A DNA stretch of 64,000 nt from Sphingobacterium pedocola (GTDB lineage: Bacteria; Bacteroidota; Bacteroidia; Sphingobacteriales; Sphingobacteriaceae), in the NCBI RefSeq assembly GCF_015209965.1, contig NZ_MU158693.1, positions 374,570 through 438,569 of the forward strand, read 5' to 3'. Position 1 is the first letter of the stretch. Every line of letters starts with the position of its first letter. Shown piece after piece: positions 25,441 through 34,967 of this stretch. A program made the translations under genes and the position numbers. Below the pieces are notes generated by a model that was not told the DNA's origin, made no database searches, and was given only the letters and a program-made list of their open reading frames with translations.

Positions 25441-25890
25441 CCGAGCCAATGTTACGCTACAGACCTAGGTCGTCCTTTTAAATTCATCTGAAATTATAGA
25501 TTACGTAAAAAAATACACTTCCAATTGGATGTTGGTCTCCGTCTCATTTACAGCGGCGGAAAATAAAGAGAATGAAGATGGATTGTGAGGAGGGAGAGGC
25601 CTTGGGGTCATTTCCGAAGACCAACAAAAAGGGCTTCGGAATTTATCCCAGCCTGTGCATTCTCTGTGCAGGAAGGACGGTGCGATAAAGCCGCCTTAAA
25701 TGGGAGAAACCCTTTGGTCCTTGGGGCTTCCAAGGACTAGGCCTCCGCGGCCAATGAGCGGAAGTAAAATGGAATAAAGAAATTTGGATTAAGAAAACCC
25801 TTCCTTTAAATCACCCCCTCTAATTTACTCAATCAATAAATAAAAATTATTTTTAAAAAAAAACTATTATGCAGGCATAGCATTTTTAAG

Positions 25891-25898
25891 TATATTTG
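25891..25898 (+). promoter_or_regulatory. -7 element of the acyl-CoA dehydrogenase gene
   Basis: TATATTTG, an exact TAnnTTTG match, lies 22 nt before the ATG at 25921. Confidence 0.5.
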
Positions 25899-25920
25899 AT
25901 TACACCATACTAAACACGTT

Positions 25921-27060
25921 ATGTATTTCGAACTATCTGAAGAGCATAAAATGATTCGCGACGCTGCCCGTGAATTCGCACAAGAACTAAAAGCCGGCGC
26001 TATCCAACGGGATGAAGAGGCTAAATTTCCTTTTGAGTTCGTCAAAAAAATGGGCGAACTTGGTTTCATGGGCATTATGATTCCCCAAGGATATGGCGGA
26101 GCTGGTCTTGATACGCTAGCCTATGTATTAGCACTGGAAGAAATTGCAAAAATTGACGCTTCTGCTGCCGTAATCATGTCTGCACACAACTCGCTAGTGC
26201 TATGGGGAATAAACGAATACGGAACCGAAGAACAAAAACAGAAATATCTAGTGCCGCTAGCAACGGGTGAAAAGCTTGGCGCTTTTGCCCTCTCGGAGCC
26301 CGAGGCCGGTTCGGATGCGTCTTCGCAACATACTACCGCTGAAGATAAAGGTGATCATTACCTATTGAATGGGACGAAGAACTGGATCACAAACGGGGGT
26401 AATGCCGATATTTATTTAATCATTGCGCAAACAGATGTGGAGAAAGGGCATAAAGGAATCAATGTACTTATTGTAGAAAAAGGGTCTACCGGTTTTACGA
26501 TCGGCCCAAAAGAAAATAAGTTAGGTATCCGCAGTTCTGATACGCATTCACTATTATTTTCAGACGTGAAAGTACCTAAAGAAAACCGGATTGGAGAAGA
26601 TGGATTTGGATTTAGATTTGCGATGAAAACATTAGACGGCGGACGGATTGGGATCGCTGCGCAAGCACTAGGAATAGCGGCAGGAGCGTATGATTTAGCT
26701 TTAGCATATTCCAAAACACGCAAGACTTTCGGAAAACCTATTTCAGATCACCAAGCAATCCAATTTAAATTGGCCGATATGGAAGTTGAAATAGAAGCTG
26801 CCCGGCTATTGACATACAAAGCTGCCTGGGTTAAAGATCAAGGATTGCCTTACAGCAAAGAAGCGGCTATGGCAAAACTACACACCTCGGAAGTAGCCAT
26901 GAAACATACCATAGAAGCCGTGCAAATCCATGGAGGATATGGCTACGTAAAAGAATATCATGTAGAACGCTTCATGCGGGATGCAAAAATAACGCAGATA
27001 TATGAAGGTACTTCAGAAATACAACGATTAGTGATCGCACGCGAAATACTAAGAGCATAG
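25921..27060 (+). CDS. Acyl-CoA dehydrogenase
   Basis: The 379-residue length is typical. It has the FAD-binding segment GAFALSEPEAGSDASS, the WITNGG segment, and the C-terminal QIYEGTSEIQRLVIAREIL motif. The catalytic base is expected in QIYEGT (Glu), as in short-chain and butyryl-CoA dehydrogenases. It oxidises acyl-CoA to enoyl-CoA in fatty-acid or branched-chain breakdown. No electron-transfer flavoprotein genes are adjacent. Confidence 0.93.
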   Translation: MYFELSEEHKMIRDAAREFAQELKAGAIQRDEEAKFPFEFVKKMGELGFMGIMIPQGYGGAGLDTLAYVLALEEIAKIDASAAVIMSAHNSLVLWGINEYGTEEQKQKYLVPLATGEKLGAFALSEPEAGSDASSQHTTAEDKGDHYLLNGTKNWITNGGNADIYLIIAQTDVEKGHKGINVLIVEKGSTGFTIGPKENKLGIRSSDTHSLLFSDVKVPKENRIGEDGFGFRFAMKTLDGGRIGIAAQALGIAAGAYDLALAYSKTRKTFGKPISDHQAIQFKLADMEVEIEAARLLTYKAAWVKDQGLPYSKEAAMAKLHTSEVAMKHTIEAVQIHGGYGYVKEYHVERFMRDAKITQIYEGTSEIQRLVIAREILRA

Positions 27061-27097
27061 TTTCTAGACCTCTACCTGCCGGCAGACAGGCTTCCAA

Positions 27098-27139
27098 AGT
27101 CAGGAGCTAGGTAATACAGTTCATACCTAGCTTCTGACT
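27098..27139. terminator. Strong hairpin, terminator candidate
   Basis: AGTCAGGAGCTAGGT (27098-27112) pairs with ACCTAGCTTCTGACT (27125-27139) with one G-T pair. It lies between two converging genes. It lacks a clear T run, so termination is likely but not certain. Confidence 0.5.
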
Positions 27140-27151
27140 GCTGTTCTCTAA

Positions 27152-27538
27152 TCACTTAAGATGCTTATCAATCGTTGCCAAATGTTCAAAATCTTCAAAA
27201 GAAAAATTCCCGGTTTTAGCAGCTTGATACTCCAGTAATAACTTTGCCTTTTGGAGTAACTCCCTTTCCTTATTAATTAGTCCATCGTACAGGAACAATA
27301 AAGCTAGAGGACGAATTTGTTCGGGTTCTAAATTATCTGCAAACTGCTTTAATTCATCATCGCCCAATTTTAACAGATCAGCACGCTCCCGTTTAAAAAA
27401 ATCGCTATATCCTGTTTCAATGTCGACAAGAGCCTGTGACTCGTCAAAGTCTTCCCACTTCCCTACTACTAATCTCAAGAACTTGCCCATTTCATTGATC
27501 CAATTCAGGATCGTGTCTTTTTCATACCGTATTCCCAT
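27152..27538 (-). CDS. Conserved hypothetical protein
   Basis: 128 residues, rich in charged helices, with no signal peptide or membrane segment (starts MGIRYEKDTILNWINEMGKF). It resembles small helical DUF6483-type proteins in composition, but I do not recognise it firmly. It lies 95 bp downstream of proA on the same strand. Confidence 0.6.
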   Translation of the reverse strand: MGIRYEKDTILNWINEMGKFLRLVVGKWEDFDESQALVDIETGYSDFFKRERADLLKLGDDELKQFADNLEPEQIRPLALLFLYDGLINKERELLQKAKLLLEYQAAKTGNFSFEDFEHLATIDKHLK

Positions 27539-27540
27539 TC

Positions 27541-27630
27541 TTAAAAATCAAAAGTTAAAAATCTAATGCCTAATATCTCAAATCTAATATCTAACACATA
27601 ATGTCTAACGCCTAACACCTTAGCATCTCC
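27541..27630. repeat. Degenerate short tandem repeats
   Basis: The stretch is built from TCTAATRYCTAA/TCTAACAC-like 7-10 nt units. Similar sequence occurs at 22275-22312 and, in another form, at 63745-63790. No coding role is seen. Confidence 0.5.
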
Positions 27631-27633
27631 TCA

Positions 27634-28881
27634 CTACCTCACCTGTCCATTCCCTGTCACAAACCATTTTTCTGTAACCAATTTTTCCAATGCAAAAGGA
27701 CCACGGGCATGTAATTTCTGCGTCGAGATCCCTATTTCTGCACCTAGCCCAAATTCGCCTCCATCGGTGAAACGTGTTGAAGCATTGGAATAAACCGCAG
27801 CGGCATCGACTACATTCATAAAGGTGCTGATGCGATCCGGGTTAGTCGAAACTATACATTCAGAATGCTTGGAGGAATACCGCGCGATGTGGTCTAATGC
27901 CTCTTGAAAATTATCAACGACTTTGACAGAACATTTGAAATCCAAAAATTCTCTTCCAAAATCAGATTCATCTGCCTGTAGAAGATGAGGATAGCTTAGG
28001 TTTTTCAATGTGACAAACGCATCTTTATCTGCAAAAATCTCGACATCCGCTTCTTGCAATAAAGGAGCTACTTTGCGAAGGAAGTTTTCAGAAACTACGC
28101 GGTCGACCAGTATCGTATCTAATGCATTACAGACAGAAGGACGCGAAATCTTCGCGTTTGCTACAATCTTAGCCGCATTTTCCAAATTACCCGTTTCCTC
28201 TACATAAGTATGACAGACCCCTGCTCCGGTTTCGATCACCGGAACTTTGGCATTCTGCCGTACAAAATCGATTAGTGATTGGGATCCCCGCGGAATAATA
28301 ATGTCAACATATTTCGTCGCTGTCAGCAATTCGGCAACAAACTTCCGATCGGTAGGAAGTAATTGAACAATATGTTTATTCAGATCAAACTCAGCGAGAA
28401 CGATATGAATAAGATCGACTAATATGCTATTGGTAAACCATGCATCCGAACCGCCACGCAATAAACATGCGTTTCCCGATTGAATACAAAGAGCAGCTAC
28501 ATCAATCGTTACATTTGGACGTGACTCATAAATAACCCCCACAACACCCAATGCCACCGATTTCTTTTCAATCCGCAGCCCATTATCTAATTGTTTCGAG
28601 AGCAGTACTTTTCCGGTAGGATCTTCCAATTGGCTTACATCTATTACACTTTGGGCCAAGCCTTCAATCCGCTCTTTATTCAATACCAGTCTGTCATATT
28701 TCGGATCGGATTTGTCCATACGATCCAAATCTTTTTGATTGGCGGTAATAATCTCTTCCGTATTTTCTATCAAAAGAGAAGACAATCGCATTAACACGTT
28801 TCTTTTCGTTTCTAAAGACAGTGGTTGAATAACCTGTTTTGCGCGGCTCGCTTCTATTAATTGTTGTTCTATCGTTTCCAT
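27634..28881 (-). CDS. proA: Glutamate-5-semialdehyde dehydrogenase
   Basis: The 415 residues match gamma-glutamyl phosphate reductase, with the catalytic cysteine region SRPSVCNALDTILVD and the DGGEFGLGAEIGISTQKLHARGP segment. It reduces gamma-glutamyl phosphate to glutamate-5-semialdehyde with NADPH, the second step of proline synthesis. It begins 9 nt after the proB stop, so proB-proA form an operon. Confidence 0.96.
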   Translation of the reverse strand: METIEQQLIEASRAKQVIQPLSLETKRNVLMRLSSLLIENTEEIITANQKDLDRMDKSDPKYDRLVLNKERIEGLAQSVIDVSQLEDPTGKVLLSKQLDNGLRIEKKSVALGVVGVIYESRPNVTIDVAALCIQSGNACLLRGGSDAWFTNSILVDLIHIVLAEFDLNKHIVQLLPTDRKFVAELLTATKYVDIIIPRGSQSLIDFVRQNAKVPVIETGAGVCHTYVEETGNLENAAKIVANAKISRPSVCNALDTILVDRVVSENFLRKVAPLLQEADVEIFADKDAFVTLKNLSYPHLLQADESDFGREFLDFKCSVKVVDNFQEALDHIARYSSKHSECIVSTNPDRISTFMNVVDAAAVYSNASTRFTDGGEFGLGAEIGISTQKLHARGPFALEKLVTEKWFVTGNGQVR

Positions 28882-28890
28882 CTCCTACTA

Positions 28891-29922
28891 TTATAAAAGC
28901 ACAATATCATCAGCATGTGCAATTTCTAAATTTCTTTTATTTTTTTCGCTTTTAAGAGTCGCCGAATCCAATTTAGATTTAGCCACGGCATGAATTATTC
29001 CCGCTTCATCTGCGATCTGAAATACCTCGCCAATCTCAAAATCCTGCACGACATTCATCACGCCTACCGCCAACAAACTCTTTCTACTTTGCAAAGCGTG
29101 TATAGCCCCTTGGTCCACGGTTACTAGCCCCGAAATCAAACTCCCACTGGCTAACCATTTATTACGGGAAGAAAGTTTCTTCTTTTGTGCGTGGCACACC
29201 GTTCCCGTCTCGCCTTTTACCGCTTTTAGTATCCCATTTTCAATCTGCATGCTAAAGATAACCGCCTTAATACCCATTTGATTAGCCAAACGCGCAAAAT
29301 TCAATTTAGAAGTCATCCCCCCTAGCCCAACAGCAGATTTTTCCTTACGTGCCAAAGCCAGTGCATCTTTGTCGATTACCTTTATTTCCGGAATGACCTG
29401 ACCGACGGCATCCAAAACACCTGGAACGGATGTGCTAAACAAGATTTGCTCAGCCCCAAATCCAACTGCTATCAAAGTCGCCAGCTCGTCATTATCCGAA
29501 AATTTAAGTTCTTTATTACTGACGACATCATTCTCATTCGCAATAGGAATAATGTTATTTTTCCAAAGCGTTTCATAGGTACGCTTGAGTTGCAGAAATT
29601 GATCCCGGTTAGCAAAATGCTGACGTTCGCACAGACTCTGCGCCAACGCTATTTTAAAGGGTTTAAAATAGGTTGCATAAGTCCGCACCAATAATGGATT
29701 ACCAATAGCCGCTGCTGCTTTCCGTTCAGAAAGCGTACCGCTGTACCTAGGAAAGTATTTCTTGCCGGCAGCCACGGCGCCCGAGGACACCAATACAATA
29801 TTGTAAGCGGATTGTAGCTGAGCTGTTTGTCTTGCAATTTCCAAAACGATTTGCTCATCTATTTCGCCATTAGTTGTAATAGAGGCCGAACCGAATTTGA
29901 TAACCAAAATTGGCTTCTTCAT
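28891..29922 (-). CDS. proB: Glutamate 5-kinase
   Basis: The 343-residue protein has an amino-acid kinase domain (VIKFGSASITT, VSSGAVAAG, ENDVVSNKELKFSDNDELA) and a shortened C-terminal PUA-like domain (from about residue 255, KWLASGSLISG). It phosphorylates glutamate in the first, feedback-inhibited step of proline synthesis. E. coli ProB has 367 residues. Confidence 0.94.
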   Translation of the reverse strand: MKKPILVIKFGSASITTNGEIDEQIVLEIARQTAQLQSAYNIVLVSSGAVAAGKKYFPRYSGTLSERKAAAAIGNPLLVRTYATYFKPFKIALAQSLCERQHFANRDQFLQLKRTYETLWKNNIIPIANENDVVSNKELKFSDNDELATLIAVGFGAEQILFSTSVPGVLDAVGQVIPEIKVIDKDALALARKEKSAVGLGGMTSKLNFARLANQMGIKAVIFSMQIENGILKAVKGETGTVCHAQKKKLSSRNKWLASGSLISGLVTVDQGAIHALQSRKSLLAVGVMNVVQDFEIGEVFQIADEAGIIHAVAKSKLDSATLKSEKNKRNLEIAHADDIVLL

Positions 29923-30083
29923 TTAAATATTATTAATAATACGCGTTGATATTTTGGAAAAATATAAATATATACAGGATTTTCAAGAAAATAAATAATA
30001 TTATTATTTTCTAATTCCGTTTAAATCAAAAACGACCCTTATTTGTTTAATCTAAAAAACGTACAGCTATACTGGATTACGAA

Positions 30084-30518
30084 ATGAACATACTAATACT
30101 ACCTTTACTATTCGTTTCCTTAATTGCAATAAGTACTTCTTGTCGCTCTGTTAATACAACGCAGTCTAATAAGCAAGATAGCGTAGACTTCGTCGGAAAC
30201 GATCGAGATTCAAACGAATGCATTGCGTCTGCCGGATATACCTGGTCAAAGGTAAAACATGCTTGTGTGAGACCTTGGGAACATGGAATAGAATTACATA
30301 TCTTAAATACGTCTTCCGCTTATCAAACCTCCACTTACATACTAATAGATTCCACAAAAAATGAAGCGGAAATTTTTGTCCCCAATGAGTCACACAGTAT
30401 CGTATTGCAGGAAAACTCCACTAATCACTATACAAATGGAAAATTCAATTTAACGCAAGAGAATTTTTGCTGGACGTTGAGTCTAAACAACACAAAATTA
30501 TATCGAGAACAGAAATAG
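30084..30518 (+). CDS. Predicted lipoprotein of unknown function
   Basis: 144 residues with a lipoprotein signal ending at Cys20 (ISTSC). A central CIASAGYTWSKVKHACVRPWE-like segment with two cysteines recurs in Bacteroidota lipoproteins, as I recall, with no known function. The rest is beta-rich. It is convergent with uvrB. Confidence 0.6.
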   Translation: MNILILPLLFVSLIAISTSCRSVNTTQSNKQDSVDFVGNDRDSNECIASAGYTWSKVKHACVRPWEHGIELHILNTSSAYQTSTYILIDSTKNEAEIFVPNESHSIVLQENSTNHYTNGKFNLTQENFCWTLSLNNTKLYREQK

Positions 30519-30539
30519 TACAAATCTACGCACTTTCTA

Positions 30540-32570
30540 TTATGCAAAGCGATCTGTATACATTTTCTCCAAAGCAAACATTTCGTCACGCAATTTAGCC
30601 GCTTCCAGAAAATCCATATCTTTCGCAGCTTTTTCCATCCGCTTTCTAACCGTATCTACCGCTTTTTTCATCTCCTTCTCACTCATATATTCCATCAAGG
30701 GATCAGCAGCTAACAGTGAACCTGCGTCGGGTTCCACGTACGCCTTCGCTTCTCCTGGTTTGTAATCAGCTACGGAAGTTTGTTCTAAAATCTCTTCGCG
30801 GCTCTTACCCACCGTACGTGGAGTGATGCCATGCTCTTCGTTGTACATCATCTGCTTATCCCTTCGTCGGTTGGTTTCCTCAATAGTAATACGCATACTT
30901 TGAGTCACCTTGTCCGCATACATAATAACCCGCCCTTTCTCATTACGAGCCGCCCGACCTATCGTTTGGATAAGTGATCGTTCAGATCGTAAAAACCCTT
31001 CCTTGTCGGCATCTAAGATGGCTACCAAGGTAACCTCCGGTAAATCTAGTCCTTCCCTCAAAAGGTTTACCCCAACCAACACATCAAATTCGCCCAAGCG
31101 CAAACCTCTCAGGATTTCCACCCGTTCTAATGTTTTTACTTCAGAGTGGATATAACGTACCTTTATATTAAGCCGACTCATATACTTCGTCAGTTCTTCA
31201 GCCATACGCTTCGTTAACGTAGTAGCCAAAATGCGACCGCCATCCTTAATTGCCTTATCGACCTCTTCCAGAAAATCGTCAACTTGGTTAACTGCAGGTT
31301 TTATCTCAATAATCGGATCCAATAAGCCTGTCGGACGGATTACTTGTTCCACGACGACACCTTCCGTCTGCTGTAATTCATAATCTCCAGGGGTAGCCGA
31401 CACATATACTGTTTGATTCGTCAGCGATTCAAACTCGGGAAAATTTAACGGTCTATTATCCAAAGCGGCTGGTAACCGGAACCCATACTCTACCAGCGAA
31501 ATTTTACGGGAGCGATCTCCTCCATACATCGCACGGAGCTGAGGCAACGTAACATGACTCTCATCTATGACCAATAGATAATCTTCGGGAAAATAATCCA
31601 ACAAACAGAAGGGTCTCATCCCGGGTTCCCTACCATCAAAGAATCTTGAATAGTTCTCAATTCCTGAGCAGTATCCAAGTTCCCGCATCATTTCCAAATC
31701 ATAGTTTACGCGTTCTTCGAGACGCTTCGCCTCTAACATCTTTCCTTCTCCTTCCAATTGCTCTTTTCGCTGCATCAATTCTTCTTGAATACGCCATATA
31801 GATTCGGTAAATTTTTCCTTGGGCGTTACAAATAGATTAGCCGGAAATAGGGACAGCGCTTCATGGTGGGCCAATGTTTTCCCACTGCCGGGGTCGATTT
31901 CGCTCAGCTCATCAATTTCGTCGCCGAAAAAGGATATACGATAAGCGTTATCAAGATAGGCAGGATATATATCTACAGTATCCCCTTTAACCCGAAACGT
32001 CCCACGTTTAAAATCGCTAGTTGTACGGGAATACAGAATTTCAACCAATTTATGCAAAAATGCATTGCGTGAAATGGTCGTTCCAACGCCAAATCTAAAA
32101 ATAGAACGAGAAAAATCTTCTGGATTCCCCATACCATAAATACAGGATACAGAAGAGACAACAATTACATCTCTACGGCCTGACATAAGTGCAGATGTTG
32201 TCGCTAAGCGTAACTTTTCAATTTCCTCATTGATTGCTAAATCCTTCTCAATGTATGTATTTGAAGAGGCGATAAAAGCTTCAGGTTGGTAATAATCGTA
32301 ATAAGAGACAAAGTATTGAACGGAATTCTCCGGAAAAAACTGTTTGAATTCGCCATAAAGCTGAGCCGCCAAAGTCTTATTGTGGCTTAATATTAGTGTT
32401 GGCTTTTGGGTTTGTTGAATCACGTTGGCAACAGTAAACGTTTTACCAGACCCGGTTACCCCCAACAGTGTTTGATATTGCTCTCCCTCATTCACCCCAG
32501 CCACTAATTCCTTGATAGCCTGCGGTTGATCCCCAGTCGGCTTATATTCCGATGTTAATTGAAATTCCAT
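30540..32570 (-). CDS. uvrB: Excinuclease ABC subunit B
   Basis: The 676 residues carry Walker A GVTGSGKT (about 39-46), the beta-hairpin YYDYYQPEAFI, helicase motifs including DESHV and QTIGRAARN, and a C-terminal UVR motif (about 635-670) that contacts UvrC. It recognises DNA lesions with UvrA in nucleotide excision repair. It appears to be monocistronic. Confidence 0.97.
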   Translation of the reverse strand: MEFQLTSEYKPTGDQPQAIKELVAGVNEGEQYQTLLGVTGSGKTFTVANVIQQTQKPTLILSHNKTLAAQLYGEFKQFFPENSVQYFVSYYDYYQPEAFIASSNTYIEKDLAINEEIEKLRLATTSALMSGRRDVIVVSSVSCIYGMGNPEDFSRSIFRFGVGTTISRNAFLHKLVEILYSRTTSDFKRGTFRVKGDTVDIYPAYLDNAYRISFFGDEIDELSEIDPGSGKTLAHHEALSLFPANLFVTPKEKFTESIWRIQEELMQRKEQLEGEGKMLEAKRLEERVNYDLEMMRELGYCSGIENYSRFFDGREPGMRPFCLLDYFPEDYLLVIDESHVTLPQLRAMYGGDRSRKISLVEYGFRLPAALDNRPLNFPEFESLTNQTVYVSATPGDYELQQTEGVVVEQVIRPTGLLDPIIEIKPAVNQVDDFLEEVDKAIKDGGRILATTLTKRMAEELTKYMSRLNIKVRYIHSEVKTLERVEILRGLRLGEFDVLVGVNLLREGLDLPEVTLVAILDADKEGFLRSERSLIQTIGRAARNEKGRVIMYADKVTQSMRITIEETNRRRDKQMMYNEEHGITPRTVGKSREEILEQTSVADYKPGEAKAYVEPDAGSLLAADPLMEYMSEKEMKKAVDTVRKRMEKAAKDMDFLEAAKLRDEMFALEKMYTDRFA

Positions 32571-32699
32571 ATTACTTCGTGAAATGTAAACTTAATAAAA
32601 ATGTTCGTCATCTTTATACTCCGTACAATAATGTAGCCTGAAATAAACATTCAATGATTTTTTTTGTTAAATTGGTAGAAATTAAAAAACCCGAACGCT

Positions 32700-33347
32700 A
32701 TGATCAACATTCTCACCCAACACAATAGCATAGCAAATCATTTTTTAGCCGAATTACGCGATGTCCATATACAACAAGATAGATTACGCTTCCGTAAAAA
32801 CTTAGAGCGTATAGGTGAAATTATGGCATATGAAATCAGCAAAACATTTCAATATAAACTTCATGAAGTAGAAACGCCGTTGGGAGTCGCCAACACACAG
32901 CAACTTGTAGAGCATCCTGTTCTCGCTACTATTATCCGCGCCGGCTTACCTTTCCACCAGGGCTTTCTGAATGTATTTGATAAGTCGGACAGCGGCTTTA
33001 TAGCTGCCTACCGTCACACTAAAAAAAGTGGTGAATTCGAAGTGCATAAAAAATACGTGAATACACCCAATCTTGATGACAAGCTTGTCATTATGGTAGA
33101 TCCTATGCTCGCCACCGGGAGAAGTATCGTATTATGCTGCAAAGAGCTGTTAGCGGAATATAATATCAGGGAACTTCATATTGCCGCAGTCATTGCATCG
33201 GAAGAAGGCATCCAACATGTGAGGGCATTCGTACCTGAAGCACATATATGGATAGGTGACGTTGACAACGAATTGACCAGCAAATCATATATTGTCCCAG
33301 GACTCGGAGATGCCGGAGATTTGGCGTATGGTAATAAAGAAGAATAA
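32700..33347 (+). CDS. upp: Uracil phosphoribosyltransferase
   Basis: The 215-residue protein has the PRPP-binding loop VDPMLATGRS and the C-terminal uracil-binding segment YIVPGLGDAGD. It salvages uracil to UMP. The N-terminus (from MINILTQHNSIANHFLAELR) is normal for the family. Confidence 0.95.
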   Translation: MINILTQHNSIANHFLAELRDVHIQQDRLRFRKNLERIGEIMAYEISKTFQYKLHEVETPLGVANTQQLVEHPVLATIIRAGLPFHQGFLNVFDKSDSGFIAAYRHTKKSGEFEVHKKYVNTPNLDDKLVIMVDPMLATGRSIVLCCKELLAEYNIRELHIAAVIASEEGIQHVRAFVPEAHIWIGDVDNELTSKSYIVPGLGDAGDLAYGNKEE

Positions 33348-33447
33348 CACCACACGTACTAGCTCATTTGCGCTAGTCAAAATTTAATATGTAATTAACA
33401 CAAAATGAACACTATATCCTTAAATTTAATTCATAAAAAACAACATT

Positions 33448-33921
33448 ATGGAATGGCACAAATACAGTGGCGAAGTTATACGGATTCCTATCAATGAAGC
33501 TGTTGAAGAAATCATACGTAAAGAAGCCCATGTAGGTAACAAGCTTAAGGTTTACGTCGGAACCGACTCTCAGGTAAAACGAGGAATAGTCGAATTCGCA
33601 ACCGTCATAGTCTTCTTACGAGAGCACAAAGGAGGGTTTATGTTTGTTCAACGGGACAAAAAGCAGCATCGAATGAGCATAAAAGAACGTATGCTCATTG
33701 AAGTTCAAAAATCGATAGAAATAGCCTATCATCTCTGCCCTCTCCTTGATCAATACCACATTGATCTGGAAGTCCACGCCGACATCAATACCAATCCAAA
33801 TTTCCAGTCTAACGTAGCGCTTAAAGAAGCGATGGGTTACATCATGGGAATGGGATTTATTTTCAAGGCCAAACCGGAATCATTTGCAAGTACAGCCTGT
33901 GCTAATAAGGCAGTACAATAG
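33448..33921 (+). CDS. YkuK-like RNase H-fold protein (DUF458)
   Basis: The 157-residue protein has VYVGTDSQ with Asp40, a glutamate in the helix KERMLIEVQ and VHADINTNPNF, the acidic set of an RNase H-like fold. YkuK proteins are conserved but poorly characterised; a nuclease role is inferred from the fold. It lies 104 bp upstream of a NadR-like kinase gene on the same strand. Confidence 0.8.
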   Translation: MEWHKYSGEVIRIPINEAVEEIIRKEAHVGNKLKVYVGTDSQVKRGIVEFATVIVFLREHKGGFMFVQRDKKQHRMSIKERMLIEVQKSIEIAYHLCPLLDQYHIDLEVHADINTNPNFQSNVALKEAMGYIMGMGFIFKAKPESFASTACANKAVQ

Positions 33922-34024
33922 CAAGCGGACGGTTTTTCTTGTTTTCAGTGCATCTTTAGTTGTAAAACAATTGAAGTATGGAATCGTCGTCCAAAAGAAA
34001 AATTTTCGGTATTATTGCCTCAAC

Positions 34025-34564
34025 ATGAACAATAATCAAAACAGACTACTAAAAATAGCTGTCGTCGGTCCAGAATCTACTGGGAAATCCACAATGGCTC
34101 GCTATTTAGCCGAACAATACGATACGGTTTGTGTACCCGAATACGCTCGATACTATTGCAAAAATCTTCACAATAATTATACGCTGCAAGATGAAGTTAA
34201 TATGTTTTATGGGCAAATCGCGCTCGAAGAGGCCCTGATCCCGCTTTGCCGTAACAATTTCATGATAGCAGACGTCACGATCATGACAATAAAGATATGG
34301 TGCGACCACCTTTTTGGAGATACACCTCAGGAAGTGAAGGAAGAAATTTCCCGAAGACATTACGACTTTTATCTTCTGATGGACATTGACTTGCCCTGGC
34401 AGGATGACCCGTTACGGGATTTCCCCGATCAACGTGAACATTTTATGGAAGTATGGAAACGGGAGCTGGATGATTTGGAAGCTAAATATGCGATTGTATC
34501 CGGCCTGGGCGATGAACGTCTAAACAATGCTTTGAAAGCTATAAAAGAAAGCGTATTTCAATAA
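34025..34564 (+). CDS. NadR-like AAA ATPase / nucleoside kinase
   Basis: From ATG 34025 the protein has 179 residues; the longer frame from 33884 overlaps the YkuK gene and is rejected. Walker A is VVGPESTGKST (about 14-24) and the body matches the C-terminal ribosylnicotinamide-kinase domain of NadR. The adenylyltransferase and HTH parts are absent. It probably phosphorylates nicotinamide riboside or a related nucleoside. Confidence 0.8.
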   Translation: MNNNQNRLLKIAVVGPESTGKSTMARYLAEQYDTVCVPEYARYYCKNLHNNYTLQDEVNMFYGQIALEEALIPLCRNNFMIADVTIMTIKIWCDHLFGDTPQEVKEEISRRHYDFYLLMDIDLPWQDDPLRDFPDQREHFMEVWKRELDDLEAKYAIVSGLGDERLNNALKAIKESVFQ

Positions 34565-34655
34565 AATTACTCCCTACACGTCACTGCCTGTGGTAGGCCA
34601 ATGTTGTCTAGTTAAGAAGGAGCTGTTTAAAAAGGTCTTACAAAGCGTATAAAAA

Positions 34656-34822
34656 CGTCATTTCGACTAAAGGGAGCACCGAGCCTGCGAGCTCGCCGTA
34701 GGCAAATCTAACGACACATATAAAGCATTTAAAATCAAATACACTTCAATTATTCATGCGTTTAGATAGATTTATCTTCGATGAGCCTTTCGGGGTTCTC
34801 CTCGTTCCTCGTCGAAATGACG
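34656..34822. repeat. Paired REP-like repeat 1
   Basis: CGTCATTTCGAC (34656-34667) and its exact reverse complement GTCGAAATGACG (34811-34822) bound about 143 bp that contains no gene. The CTCGCCGTAGG and CGGGGTTCTCC segments are typical of dispersed intergenic repeats. Confidence 0.6.
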
Positions 34823-34864
34823 ATATAATTACTTATGATACAGCCCTGTTACTTCTTTATATCT

Positions 34865-34952
34865 CGTCACTGCGAGGAGGTACGACGCGGGAGTCTTCTT
34901 TAACGCATCAATTAAGATTGCTTCGTCCTCAGTCTTCCTTCTCGCAATGACG
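34865..34952. repeat. Paired REP-like repeat 2
   Basis: CGTCACTGCGAG (34865-34876) and CTCGCAATGACG (34941-34952) form an 11-of-12 inverted pair. The GAGGAGGTACGACGCGG segment also appears, inverted, at 22098-22130 and 22217-22247 near the CRISPR arrays. Confidence 0.6.
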
Positions 34953-34967
34953 ACGAGTTATAATGAC

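Larger units (their letters stand above)
25045..25920. other. Long intergenic region without a gene
   Basis: 876 bp with no supported ORF. It holds an 18-bp perfect inverted repeat with a 4-nt loop at 25401-25440 and non-coding, GC-varied sequence that looks like dispersed intergenic repeat (25250-25380 and 25560-25770). Near the right end is the promoter of the acyl-CoA dehydrogenase gene. Confidence 0.5.

Noticed and set aside
33884..34024. N-terminal extension of the NadR-like kinase from 33884
   Set aside because: It overlaps the YkuK gene in another frame and lacks family similarity; ATG 34025 fits the Walker A position.
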